Shown in pieces: positions 1 to 11,800 of a stretch of DNA of 64,000 nt; positions within the stretch are counted from its first letter, which is position 1; each line of letters starts with the position of its first letter. Both the position numbers and the translations under genes were made by a program. A model generated the notes under the pieces. It was not told the DNA's origin and made no database searches. It was given only the letters and a program-made list of their open reading frames with translations. The stretch is from Telmatactis stephensoni (lineage: Eukaryota; Cnidaria; Anthozoa; Actiniaria; Isophelliidae): the NCBI GenBank assembly GCA_029948255.1, contig JALIZF010001459.1:92501-156500 (forward strand), in the 5' to 3' direction.

Positions 1-1863
1 AGGGGTAGGGTATCCACAGCACACCCCTACCTAAAAATAACCACATTCTAACACTGCCTCTTCCCAACCTTACTTGACTATATATGATGATGGAGCAAAC
101 ATAAGCCTCACGACTTTCACACAGATCTCTTTGTTTTTGCAGAGAGATTGCATATATACAATATATATGTTTTGTATATGTTTATGGAATAAAATTGTTT
201 TAAGATGAGATAAGAGGCATATTCACCTCATGCACTGTAAGGGGTGTGGATGGTCAAGGCAAGACTTTACAAGATCCTAGACTAGGCATATTTTTCATAA
301 GCCAGAGACTCTTTTTCACTAATTTCCTTTATTTTCAAAATTTGAGACTGATACAGCTTTTTGTGAAAAGATGAGACTTCGAGACCTGATGGAACTCTGA
401 TGGAAATTTTGCAAGACTCTGACTTTTTGATGGGACCATTCCACACCCGTCCTGTAAGAGCCAAAGACAGTCTCGTTCTACTCAATAAGAAAGACAGTCC
501 CATCTTAGAAAAAGCTGTCTGTACCTTCATGTTGATGTAATGATCCCAATTCCCTGTGATCCTTTAAGTTGTATAGCCTACAAAAATAGAATAAGAACAT
601 CAATAACAATTTCAAAGTTTATAGCCAATGTTTAATTTTTCTGTTTATCTGTCTGCCTGTGCACCTTGCTCTCTGATTGTGTTTCTTTATACACCAGTCT
701 GGAAATGGTTCTTCATAAACTTGGACCAAAGCCTAACAGAGTGATTACATGGGACTGGAGGAACTCACACTGATATATAGTTAGGGATAGAATGCTTACA
801 CGATAGTCAGGGCCAAAACCAGGGGTTTTTCTGGGTGGGTGCACAAGAAATGGAACTATGTCTACTCTTGCTTTGTCTAATTGCCTTACCTTTCCCCAAC
901 ATACATTTTTCTGCCAAGTGAGGGGAGAGGGAGGTGAGGGATGGGGTGGGAGTCCCCCAACATTCTGCTGCTCAGTGTGGGTTGGGGGGGGGACTGCTAC
1001 TCAGTGAGAGCTAGCTGCTACCACCATTATAGATCAGCGGACCTTTGGCTTCTACTAGGGGTGCATGTGCACCTAATGCACCCCCTTAGTTACACCACTG
1101 AACTAGTGGTGTGTAATACATATGGTGGATTATCTGAGACAGCAGATGTGTATTAGCCTGCATGTCAAGCTCACAGTGGAGGGAGGAGGGGAGGGGAATG
1201 CATGAACAATTCTCATGCACATTGAAACCAATTTGAATTTACATGGGTTCAGACCAGAATGACGTTTAGTGACCCACATGAATGAGTCTCACTTTGATGA
1301 GCAAGCATTTTGTATGGACAATGGTATGGCTTTGTACAGGGTTGACTTCATCCAATTATCATGTAATCACCCCTCTAACTTAAAGTTGATCTGTCTGTTG
1401 TTTGTTCTTCTGTGTCTGTCTGTCTGTGTGTGTTCTGTCTGTTTGTTCTTTTGTGTCTGTCTGTTTGTGTGTATCTGTTTGTCTGTCTGTCTGTCTGCCT
1501 CACCAACATTGGCATCCATTTGACCAACCATCTAATCGAAATCTTGACAACACAAAAATGTCACTCAATTGGGGTTCTTTGTTCTTTAATTGCCCATCAT
1601 AACATTGTTACAACACACGTGTATGTGTTTGTATAAAGAGAATTACTTACACATTTTTTTATATTGATCAAAACATATTACACCATTCGAACCACTTGAT
1701 AACTAGTGTACAACAGCCATGTGAATTTGAAGGATCGGAAACTTTAAGTTTCGTGTTGACATTTTGAGGACTTAACGGTCCACAAGTTTTTCGAGAATTT
1801 ACTTATAAGATTTATCTTGAACCAATGAACTAAGTTTGAACTCTGTAATTTCTTAATACTTAC
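1..1863. other. Intron 2 of the PAK1IP1-like gene, no further exon seen
   Basis: The DNA left of the second PAK1IP1-like exon holds no further WD40-like exon that I can recognise, so it is read as intron continuing off the window. It contains a (TCTG)n microsatellite at about 1401-1500. A possible hAT-like inverted-repeat fragment lies at about 808-1100: the left end starts CAGGGCC, and the right end reads as CAGTGGTGTAACTAAGG on the minus strand. Short ORFs here are microsatellite or low-complexity readings. Confidence 0.5.
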
Positions 1864-2139
1864 CTGATAGTTTCATCTGTGCTTCCTGACGCCAATAAAG
1901 TCCCTCCTCCACTACAAACAACACTCTTTACACAACCAGCATGGCCTTTGTCGACAAACTTTGGCTCAAAACGACAGCTCTAAAACAAACAGTTACGACT
2001 CAAAAATTGCACATAAATTCAAGATATCGCTATACTCGGCTTAGGTAGTGTTGGACCAATTTACCTTGCTGTCGTCATTGCTTTGAATGAAGTCAAATCC
2101 CAGTAAAAGAGGATCGTAAGTTCCAACAATCACCTCCAT
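1864..2139 (-). CDS. PAK1IP1: PAK1IP1-like WD40 protein, first two coding exons (partial)
   Basis: Coding exon 1 is 2139-2065 (25 codons, beginning MEVIVGTYDPLLLGF) and ends at a GTAA donor. Exon 2 is 1979-1864 (116 nt, after a TTTTAG acceptor, before GTAAGT) and ends in phase 2. Exon 2 contains a WD40 blade with GHAGCVKSVVCSGGG and LASGSTDETI. The start resembles the N terminus of metazoan PAK1IP1 (MAK11 in yeast), which in that family runs straight into the first blade. Known role of the family: a WD40 propeller that inhibits p21-activated kinase 1 and takes part in 60S ribosome biogenesis in the nucleolus. Only about 63 residues are visible; the remaining blades lie beyond the left edge. 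Another WD40 family is possible, but the N-terminal match argues for this one. Confidence 0.75.
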
Positions 2140-2654
2140 GTTGGAGGAAATGGAAGAAATACAACGTGCACTGCTTGGCTACCGAGCTTTTGCCGTTCGC
2201 GGGAAATTGGGCTTCCTGTGGTAGAAATTCGGGTTTTCTTTCCATTTTTCTTCCGAACATTTTTATTTGCATTCGTTTAGGGATTACAAAAAGACAAACC
2301 ACAATTTGTTTTTATAAACAAAATTAACAACTATTTGTTACAAAACAATGTGCTCTTTTCTGGTTAGTCATTAGGATAATTTAGAAAACTCCAACTCATG
2401 TGTTTTTCCAACTTTTGTTTCCATTTGACTAATTTACATTTTGAAAAATAAACAAATTTCATTCAATTAGTACTGCAGAGTATGAAATATTATCAATACT
2501 TCTCCATTGCTTCAAGTAGAATCATTCATTCATTTTTTAATACGGATGTTAAATTGTAAAAAGTGGAAGATTAGTGGGATCAGCCCTAACCTAACCCTTG
2601 ATATAACAGTTGCTCCCTTGCAGGAAGCATTAAAAGTGTTTGCATTAAAGAGGC

Positions 2655-3069
2655 TTTGCACCACCACGTGATGGTAGCCATGACAGGAGGCATAACAATA
2701 GAGTTCTTTTCCCCCTTGGAAACTGAACTCTTTCTCATGTAAACCAGATTAGTCCAAACTCTATTGTTGCCATAGCTGCCAACCCCCAAGGCTTTCGTAT
2801 CTGGAGATCAACATTTTTTCCTTTGAATTGGGTCGATTCTCACGCTCAGTGGGGGGGGGGGGGGAGACGATTTTTCAAGAAGGATAGACGATATTTCAGT
2901 TAAAATGACCGCGATTTTAGGGTTCGAGCGATTATCCGGGAGATTTAGGTCTTTATCCGGGAGACCGGGAGACGAGGCCCAAAATCTGGAGACTCCCGGA
3001 TTATCCGGGAGGGTTGGCAGCTATGTGTTCCTGCCTCCTGTCATGGTTGCCGTCACGTGATGGTGCAAA
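2655..3069. mobile_element. Composite (nested) inverted-repeat element
   Basis: An outer inverted repeat pairs the segment at about 2655-2695 (CACCACGTGATGGTAGCC, ATGACAGGAGGCA) with about 3030-3069 on the opposite strand. Inside it a second pair, ATAGCTGCCAACC at 2772 and GGTTGGCAGCTAT ending at 3024, bounds an element of about 253 bp. That inner element carries repeated TCCGGGAGA motifs. This looks like one small non-autonomous DNA transposon inserted in another. No transposase ORF is present. Confidence 0.6.
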
Positions 3070-3410
3070 CTGGGAGACTACATAGTACTCAGTTATAATA
3101 TATTCATACAGATATAATACAAAACACAATAGAATGAAAGACAATAGAAAACAATAGATTTTTATACATTACACCAACCGAGTGCTATGTAGGTTTTCCT
3201 GGTGCAAAGCCTCTATTTTGATAGTACAAAATAGTGCAAATCAAACAAATGAACTAGCATAAAATATCACCATTTATGTTGCACACTTTATGGCATTTTT
3301 ACTCAACCACAAAACCTAAAAACCAAATGGGTTGGAATTGGGTTGAGATCAACACTAAAACTCCAAAAACAATTTGCCCCTCCCCCCCCCCCCCCCCCCC
3401 CCCCCCATTA

Positions 3411-3775
3411 CAGTGTAACAACCATGCTACAAGAATTGAGCTGGAGACCACTGGAACTGAGGGGAGATGACTGCCTAACCCTGCTGTTCAAGATAGTAAA
3501 TGGCCTTGTTGCAGTTACACCCAGTGGCTTGCTACAGACCCAAAAGGGAACCAGGAACACTAAACCTCACTCATCCATGCCCATCAAGAGTCAAAAAGAA
3601 TCACTCAATCTTTCTACCCAAGAACTGTCAACGATTGGAACAACACCCTAAAGAGTATCTTCAAAAAGCCTGCAGGGAACCCAAAGGCATTCAAAAACCT
3701 GATTCAAAGCAATAAACAAAGATCTGTGACTGCCTAAGATAAAAATCCTCAGGGGTTGCTGTATTGAGAAAAAAT
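3411..3775 (+). mobile_element. Non-LTR retrotransposon (LINE) 3' remnant, degenerate
   Basis: One frame reads SVTTMLQELSWRPLEL then LTLLFKIVNGLVAVTPSGLL, which is the typical region after the reverse transcriptase domain of jockey/CR1-like LINEs. The homologous reading then shifts frame near 3590-3650, where the usual tail (a serine-rich segment ending in a phenylalanine/tryptophan-containing block) is spread over two frames. The fragment ends in an A-rich tract of AAATAAATAAAAAAA type at about 3768-3786, as expected for a LINE 3' end. It is 5'-truncated, and a 25-nt C run lies immediately upstream. It is non-functional. Confidence 0.7.
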
Positions 3776-4335
3776 AAATAAAAAAATCGAATACATGAAA
3801 AAGGAACACAAAAATATAAACAATTTTTTTTATTTCAACATTGCAAACTACTGAATTAGTTATATTAACTTTTTATCCTCTTTTGGACTGAAGTTCCATA
3901 AAATATTTGTTAAGTAGCAGTTCATTTACCATTAGTCAGAGGATGCCAGGGAAGTTACTCAGGCATGAAGTATCAAACGGCTATCTAGAATAGTGATCCC
4001 CCAAAAGGCCAATGTAGTGAAGAGTAACTGCCCATAAGGCAACCACAAAAAAGCCAAGCAGTTTTATAGATTATAAGAAGACAGGGAGGTCAATACCCAG
4101 TAAAAGCTTTGATACAATTTCCTGCCCAAGCACACTCTCAAAAATTCACACCTTAAATAAAACAGATTTTGAAAATTTCAAACCCAAGGGCTTTGCACTT
4201 CCCTGTTACTCTAATGCCTGGGTACCCCTCGGGGCAGACGTATTGTTGGTCTGAATCAGATGTTCTCACAACCAAGACTGGGAACCTATGACAGCAAGGA
4301 TAAAGTAAAGAAAAAGATATTTGTAATCTTTTATC

Positions 4336-4449
4336 TAGCCTGCCTACAAGCTCTCTGGGGATGGCAAAGGGTGGAGGGCAAAAGGGAAGAGGGAAAAGAG
4401 AGTCTTCCCTCTCCTTCCTCCTCCCCAGAGAGCCAGATTGAGCAGGCTA
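4336..4449. mobile_element. Small inverted-repeat element (MITE-like), TAGCCTGC family
   Basis: The ends TAGCCTGCCTACAAGCTCTC (left) and GAGAGCCAGATTGAGCAGGC followed by TA (right) form an imperfect terminal inverted repeat around a purine-rich then pyrimidine-rich core. There is no coding capacity. Confidence 0.55.
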
Positions 4450-4556
4450 TCTTTTATCAGAGTACAGAATCAGAATTATGACAATGCATTATTTCTTTCC
4501 AAAAAGTTTGCTACCTCTAACACTGATGATCAGTCAAAAAATTAAAATTGTTTTAC

Positions 4557-4673
4557 TTAACCCATGAAATAAGAATAAATAGTTAAAGTGTTATAGTCAA
4601 ATAGAAACAAAAAACAATGGAATTAGAGTCTGCTAAAGTGTATTATCCTAACATCTATTTCATGGGTTTAATA
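4557..4673. mobile_element. Small inverted-repeat element, TTAACCCATGAAATA ends (copy 1)
   Basis: The left end CTTAACCCATGAAATA at 4557 and the right end TATTTCATGGGTTTAA ending near 4671 are inverted copies. A related element sits at 5206-5331. Confidence 0.5.
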
Positions 4674-4732
4674 AAATCACTATTTATAGTAACTTCTAGT
4701 TAATTTTCAAGTAGAGTAGTGATACAGACACA

Positions 4733-4877
4733 GAGTAGATTTTGAATGACTGTGAAAACGGCACCGCACGGTCACGGCAGGGTTACAGCAGGAATTTTGA
4801 ATGTTTTTATAGACAACACGGCACTGACACAGTCACAGTACGGAGTGGTCCGTTTTACACTCATACGAAATCTGCTC
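4733..4877 (+). mobile_element. MITE family with GAGTAGATTT/AAATCTGCTC ends, copy 1 of 3
   Basis: The left end GAGTAGATTTTGAATGACTG and the right end ACACTCATACGAAATCTGCT form terminal inverted repeats. The core carries several CACGGCA/CACGGT motifs. Copies at 6083-6232 and, reversed, at 34524-34668 share both ends and the motif ATAGACAACACGGCAC or its variants. Confidence 0.7.
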
Positions 4878-5205
4878 CAACACACACTGTAGAGGGAGGT
4901 GCCCGAGAGATGTCTGAGAATTGCATGTAACAGTGCAGTTATGTTACTTCCAGAAGTGTCTTTGTACAGTAAATATTGTGATTGCTTGCCCAAAATATAC
5001 TTTCAGAGCTGCATAGAGTAAAGGGTTCTAATGAGCCAAGTAACACACTTATGACAACAAAATAATCACTAAGATGGTTATAATCAATACAATTTTGAGT
5101 ACACTTTGAGTGAACTGGAATTACTAAAAGGGCTTTAGTGAAGGATAGTATTTTTAAGGAGGAAACGTCTTCAGGCTAATTCAGTGATTCACTTACAGTC
5201 AGTGA

Positions 5206-5331
5206 TTTTATTTAATCCGTGAAAAAACAGTATGCATAATAGTAAGTAAGACTCTAAACCTATTGTTTACTCTTGTTCTTTATCAACTAGTACAAACTAA
5301 ATAGTCATCTTTCTTTCACGGGTTAAATAAA
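5206..5331. mobile_element. Small inverted-repeat element, TTTATTTAATCCGTGAAA ends (copy 2)
   Basis: The ends TTTTATTTAATCCGTGAAA and TTTCACGGGTTAAATAAAA are inverted over about 19 bp. The element is related to the one at 4557-4673. Confidence 0.55.
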
Positions 5332-5661
5332 AACAATTACTCTACTAACAGTATGGTTGCAGTATGGATATAATTTCATAACTACTAAATCCCACACAAA
5401 TAAATGTCTATTCTATTTGATGAACTTTCAAATTAAAAGCTGTTTTATGAATGGTGTGGAAAATCTGCAAAACTCAGACATTTTATACAAAATTTTAATC
5501 ACTACAATGATTGATATGTATTAAACATTGCTACATTAAACATTGCTACCTACAACTTGTTGCTGATTTTTATTTGTTCAATATACACTTTTTTGCATAT
5601 CGTTGTGCAGTAATTCCTTGTCAACACAAGCACAAACACAAGCAGCGAACTCAGTGATGTA

Positions 5662-5667
5662 TTTATT
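5662..5667 (-). promoter_or_regulatory. Candidate polyadenylation signal of TM9SF3
   Basis: TTTATT on the plus strand reads AATAAA on the TM9SF3 strand, about 220 nt after the stop codon. This is a positional inference only; other AT-rich variants occur nearby. Confidence 0.35.
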
Positions 5668-5888
5668 TTAAGGGACAAAGACCATTAATTTATCACCTAC
5701 GTATGCTGATTGTGATTTTGCTTATGCCAAAAATGTGAACCAGGAGATAATCTATCGCATGTTTTCCCTTGTTGGCCATTTAGAAGGCATAATATACTGA
5801 CTTTATTTTCTGAGAGAGGCTGTTTTTCTCTCCAGGGTATTTTTAATTCAAAGGCCATACAGTACCAACCACAGAACACATTGGATGT

Positions 5889-8800
5889 TTAGTCAATTTT
5901 AACAGTTGAATAAATTTTTCTGACAAACATGCTTGAACCAACATAGCCCATTGTCCCTAGTAAATGAAGAAAATAATTTAGGTAAATAAGTTTTCAGATA
6001 TTACTCATAATTTTCTGCTAGTACCTAAAATAGATATACAACTCTGTCTGTAAGTAAAAAGAATGTGGCACAATTTACAGCAGAGTAGATTTCACACTAC
6101 TCAAAATGCACTGTCATGGCACAGTTCAGTTATGACAGAAATTTCAAATGTTTTTATTGACAACAAAGCACTAACATGGTCACGACAACACAGCACAAAA
6201 TTATTTGTTTCACACTCATAGGAAATCTGCTCTAGTACATACTATACTTTTTTCAATGTCAACAATTTTATTACAGTGCAACAATATATCCACAGTAATT
6301 TTGTCTGAGCCATCATCCAATCATCATTGATTGTCCTATCTTACTTAATATATCATTAACAATCAAGTCAGTTTATTGGGTCTTATCCAAGAAAGAACCA
6401 GACAACACTTCTATGGGTATTTTCCAGTGGACCCAGTCAGCCAAAATGGGGAGTTCTTGGCATCAGCCAGAACCAGTCTGAAGGAATGAGGTGTACCAAT
6501 TCCACTAAATTGAAAATGCCTTACTTCAAAGGATGGATGTCAAAAATTCATGGCCCCCCTTCCACACTTCCATCACTTGTTGTGATCTCCTAAGCAGCAA
6601 TCAGAACTTTGAAAAAATCTAAGCTGTGCCTCGTTTCACATTTTTGATTGGATAAAACATCAGTGATAACCAATAAAAAAACTTGAAGTGCAGTACAACA
6701 CAACACAGCAGGGACTTTTCATAGCCATTATACTACAACTGTTTTAATACTCACCACACATAATTCCAAGTCCAATGCTGAAAAGTGCCATGTATCCAAA
6801 GTAGAATGAAGTTTGGAAAAGTCCATACATTCTAGAAACAAATATTGTGTTTTAGCATTAACGTCTGGTTGACATTGAAGGGTACAAAGTATTATAATTA
6901 CTTCTATGTAGGGAGTCTCGTTTTGGAACAACAGTTCTGTGAGTTGCTCCCGCCCTATGGCGAAGCATATAAATAAATAAATAAAATAAATGTACTAACT
7001 CTAGGAATTTTAGCTTACTTTGTTTTGAAGAAGAAATAGTAGAATGAATACAAGTAGACATATCCTGATGTAGAGGCTGCCGAAAGGAATGATGTCCATT
7101 GCCTGCAAAAAGCCATTCAATTTAGGTGGTATTGTATAAGGTGGTCTAAGTCTAGGTCAAATTTACAAAGGAGGGTATTCTAATCAGTGGATTCATTACT
7201 TACCATCTGTAGTCTTCAGCATTGAGCAAGAAGTAGGTGCACACAATGGTAACACAAATAGTAACAGCAACAAGAATAAGAAAAACTAAAAACATGAAGC
7301 CAAACACATAGTAGATCTTGTAGGCCCAGAATGATGTAAAGATGAAATACCTGCAACAAAACAAATACAATTTACAAAATATCTTTAAAATAGCTCCTAA
7401 CAGAGTTTTTTTTCTGATCCTCAGCATCATCTGCAAGCAAGGGGAAAAAAAACTATGATGGCTCTCATCACTTTCCAGGTTTAGCATGCACAAAGATGAC
7501 CTGGCAAAACACCACTTTCAAGATCCAGAACATGATGATTTTTTAAATAGACCATGTTTGTTGTTGTTGTTGTTTTTAATAGACCATAATTTTTACATCC
7601 AGAAATATGGATGTGGATATTGCGAGGGCTACATTGTACATTGTACATGTTCTGATTGGTTGACAATACAATACACAAGCACATGATGTCACAGAATCTT
7701 GCACATGCTCTGTAAAGTCAGAACAGGTACCAGTACTTACTAATAATTATGTTCAAAGTGAAAACTGGACTTACATTTCAATAAATATGGACCCAAATGG
7801 CAGAACTCCTCCCAAACATACAATCATGGCTGGTTCCATGAACCTGAAACATAGTGTTTACAATCAGTTTAAGATTGCTAAAACATTGGACTTTAAATAA
7901 AAATACATAATACAATTGCAGTCAGAATCATGGAGGCTCCTCCTGAATTTGGATGCTTTCTATTACAATACCAATAGTGATATACTTAATGGTGATGACA
8001 ATCAGGAAAGATTGAGACTGTGCGCACCCCACTGCCCTACATTCTAGCAATTTCTCGAATTTGATTCAGATGCTGTCACTGCTCACTGAAAACAAATACA
8101 CAGCAAATATTTACACATCTTCAGTGCACACAAGTAGATGGTGGTTTGTAAATAGCCAGAATGTGGGCCAACATGTCACATCACATGACGCACATGTCTT
8201 AGTTGCCCAGTTATACTCTCCTATGTTATATATGGAGTACTTGACAACATGTATCCTAACACACTTTGTATACAATGTTATAATCAAGTTGTTTACCATT
8301 TCTTCTCTGGAATGGGTCGAGGGACAGTGTTGACTCGGCATGGTGCATTAGGCTGGCCATATATGTTTCTACCCAATACTGTTCCAACAAGGTTTAATGG
8401 TAAAATAACAAACATAACAATACAAGCAATGGCAACCTGTGAAGGTAAAAGTAGAGTGAACACTATTTACATGTACATAACATAAAGCTCCACAAGCAAA
8501 TAATAAATAACCTAAAAAAAATTGTTATATAATGTATCAGTTTCTGATGTGGATGCATTTGAATGCAAATGCATTTTGTGCTTGATCAATTTTCAAACAT
8601 GTTTTAAATACACTGATCATTAAGATGTAATTGTTATTATGTATGTGTGTGTATTTACTCTTTCAAACTTGGGACAAAGTTAAAAAGGCCTAATCCATTT
8701 TTTAGCTAACTTACCATTGTTCCAAATGGGATAGCTCTTGATGCATGATAGTATATAGCAATGAAGTTAATCATAAAAGCTGTGGTGCATACTAAAATAG

Positions 8801-11800
8801 GGAACAGTAAAGCACTAAGCACCATCTGTCGTATCCACTGCTTGCCTGCAAAAGTAAAGATAAAGATCCATGTCAGAATATATGTCACACTATTTGCAAA
8901 AACGGGGCTTAACGCAATTAGCGTTGAAGTGCATTTTAAATGCTTCTGAACACATTGTGATGCATTGGGAATGTTCCTCAATGATCTGACAGAATGTTGA
9001 AATGAAATATTAATGTTGCTCAACGCACTGAAACTGATTTTGATAACAGGAATGCATTGCCAATGTTCAACAAAAAGTTGAAATGCATTCCATGTAGATG
9101 TCTGAACACGTTGAGAATGGTTGATAATGTTTGATTATATTTTTAATGGCATTACCAACGCTGTTCACTTTGAATTTAAAAGAACATTAAAAATGCATAT
9201 TTTTAGGAATATTTCCCTGAATGTCAAATTTGACCTTGTAAAATTACTTTTGCCAACTGGCTGACTAACAGTAGATTACTGAAAATTTCCCAAAAATAAA
9301 TAAATCAAAACAAATACGAAAGGAGGAAAGAAAAAAGAAAAAAACTTGATTGAATCAGTTGTTAGGTGAATCTCAGCAAAATCTAATACAAAGTTAAGGA
9401 CACTTTAAAGAATGTTTGGAAATTTATCGGACCAAAAAATCACGTACTTGATTCAAACTATTCTGGCATCTTCATATTATATTATCAGGACTATCAGGAG
9501 CTAGATTTTATATAGACATGGTAAGCAATTACCATTAGCGTTTATTAAAACTTGCTACGTACTGGAAAGATAAAAGTTTGCCTGTGGAGCAGGAGTTAAG
9601 CAAATCTCTTCTGTCAATCAAACACAAATAGCCGATTGAACAGACGATTGAAACATAAATTGGGGAGAAATATTGTTTCAAATAAAAAATTGCGCCCAAA
9701 ATACTTATTTAGTTTTAACAATATGATTAATAGCTAAAGGATGTCTTAGGCTCGAAAGAGTAACATTTTCATTGGCTGTCGGTCACAGCTTTTGAAGTCT
9801 CATTATGCTGCGGCTCAAAAAAATGTCCACAAAAAGTATAATATTCCTTTGCAAATTTTAAATTTAACACTTTTAAAGACGAATTTCTACTTGTTTTATT
9901 CTTGATTGTAAGAATTTTCATTACAAATAAATTTTTTCCACAAATAATTTATTCGCAGTCTTGATCTGTACGCCAAGAACTGTTGACCTTTTATGCACTT
10001 ATCATTTAACAGGGGTCAAACTGTTTTTGGACAGTCAAATTGTTTTTGGACTGAGATTAATAACCAACTTTGCCTGTCAAAGTTGGTTATTAACCAGCTT
10101 TGCATGTCAAAGTTGGTTATTAACCAACTTTGCATGTCAAAGTTGGTTATTAACCAACTTTGCACGTCAAAGTTGGTTATTAACCAACTTTGACACACAA
10201 GACAAAAATCGACTTTCATCGGCCGCCATTACAGAAAAAACTTTGAAGGACAAAAACTCACTTGAAGAGATTGGCTCCTCAAACTAAAAGTACACTACAG
10301 ATAAATTTGAGGGTAAGCTCCAACATGAACCCAAAGGTTGACGTGGTTTTATCTTTTCTGCGAAGATATTTTACATAATTCACAGCCACTTGGCGAAAGA
10401 CGGCGGGGCCTTGCAGATCGAAACACACACAGCTACTAGTTATAAGTTTTCTAGCTTCAAAAAAACTTGGCCAAAGTGATCAATAACTTTAAAACAAGAA
10501 GAAAGTGTGCCTGGAAATCGAAAAGGTTGTCAAATTTAGATTTACTCTCTGATCTTTTTACATTATTTTTGGAACGGTTCTCTGTGAAATTTATTAGTTA
10601 GGCGGCTGAATTTTGTAATCTATCACGAGTGAGCAAGTTGACGCCCCGACTAGCTGCAGTCGTGAGTCACAGCGTACAAAAGAAGACAAAATGAAGACAG
10701 AATAACAATCTGACTTTCCTTTTTCGAAAAGATTTTCTTTGAAATTCATACTTCGAGAATCGCCGGGCCCGGGCCGTCTCGTAGATCAATCTCCAGTTCG
10801 CTTGTTTGTTCAATTTTAGAATGTGAAAAGCGACAATTATTTTCTCTTAAATATGAAACACAAACTGTTGCTAGATGAAAATAACAATATCTATAAAAAT
10901 AATTTATGTGTCATCTATAATTTAGGATGAAAAGTTTCGTTAAACAGTAATCGAGTCGGACTTGCAAATTGATTTAAGCTTATAATCTAAAAAAGAGCAT
11001 CTTTTTGGAGTAAAATGATATGGTGAGCTGTTTTTAGAGTTTTCTACGTTTCGGAAAAACTCCCTCACGTTTAGGTTTGTGAGTGAAACCAAAACAATTG
11101 AAACTGAAAAAGAGCGAGAAAAATATATTCTGAATATAGTTCAAAAAAAGTTTTGTGCTCATTCAAAAAGCGGACCCAAAAAGTAGTTGAATGAATTTCG
11201 TAGTTGTTAAGAACAGAGCCAAAAACCAAAGCATCCAAAAGTAGAATTTTCATAAAACTTTAATTCTTTGTTCTGTAAAATGTGGTGTTGTGAGGATTTT
11301 TACTTTTTTTCAAAATTTATATTCACTTTGTTATCTGCTTATCTGGCTGTTGGGATCGTCTTCAGAAGTTTTTGGAAAGCCATTTTGAAGTCAGCTCTGG
11401 TCAGCTCATTTTTTGACCAATCATCGTTTGTTTACCTCTATTGACAGCCAATCATCAAGCGAGGAAAGCTTTCAGTTTCTCCGCCCATTTTTCCTCCCCT
11501 CATTTGCATATTGATCAAGTACGATTCAAAACTGCATTTTTGTTTTTTAAATGTCGGTAGCTTTATAACTCACAAATCAAACTTTCAGATGGGAGTTTTC
11601 CCGAACCTGAGAAAACTCTAAAAACAACTCTGTGTCGCTATCGATTAATAATCCAAAAAGACGGTCTTTTTGGATTATTAATTGAATATTTGCAAGTCCG
11701 AATAGATTAATAAATCTAAAAACAAGTTAAAGAAACTTTTCATCCTAAATTATAGATGACACATAAATTGTCTTTATAGATATTATTTTTTGTTTGTTGG

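Larger units (their letters stand above)
2140..5888. other. Intergenic region between the PAK1IP1-like gene and TM9SF3
   Basis: No gene is supported here. The region holds the probable PAK1IP1 promoter side (from 2140), a composite inverted-repeat element (2655-3069), homopolymer runs (G14 at 2851-2864, C25 at 3382-3406), a LINE 3' remnant (about 3411-3775) and several small inverted-repeat elements at 4336-4449, 4557-4673, 4733-4877 and 5206-5331. The part nearest 5888 is TM9SF3 3' UTR. Confidence 0.6.

Noticed and set aside
1269..1636. Three overlapping Cys/Val/Leu-rich ORFs
   Set aside because: They are frames of the (TCTG)n microsatellite and its flanks.
10066..10200. CRISPR-like array of 30-bp repeats
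   Set aside because: There are no spacers, the units are directly contiguous, and the genome is animal nuclear DNA.
9961..10287. 108-codon ORF with repeated [10 protein letters not shown]
   Set aside because: It is a frame through the 30-bp palindromic repeats of the foldback element. The same peptide appears on the opposite strand of the other arm, as expected from symmetry and not from coding.
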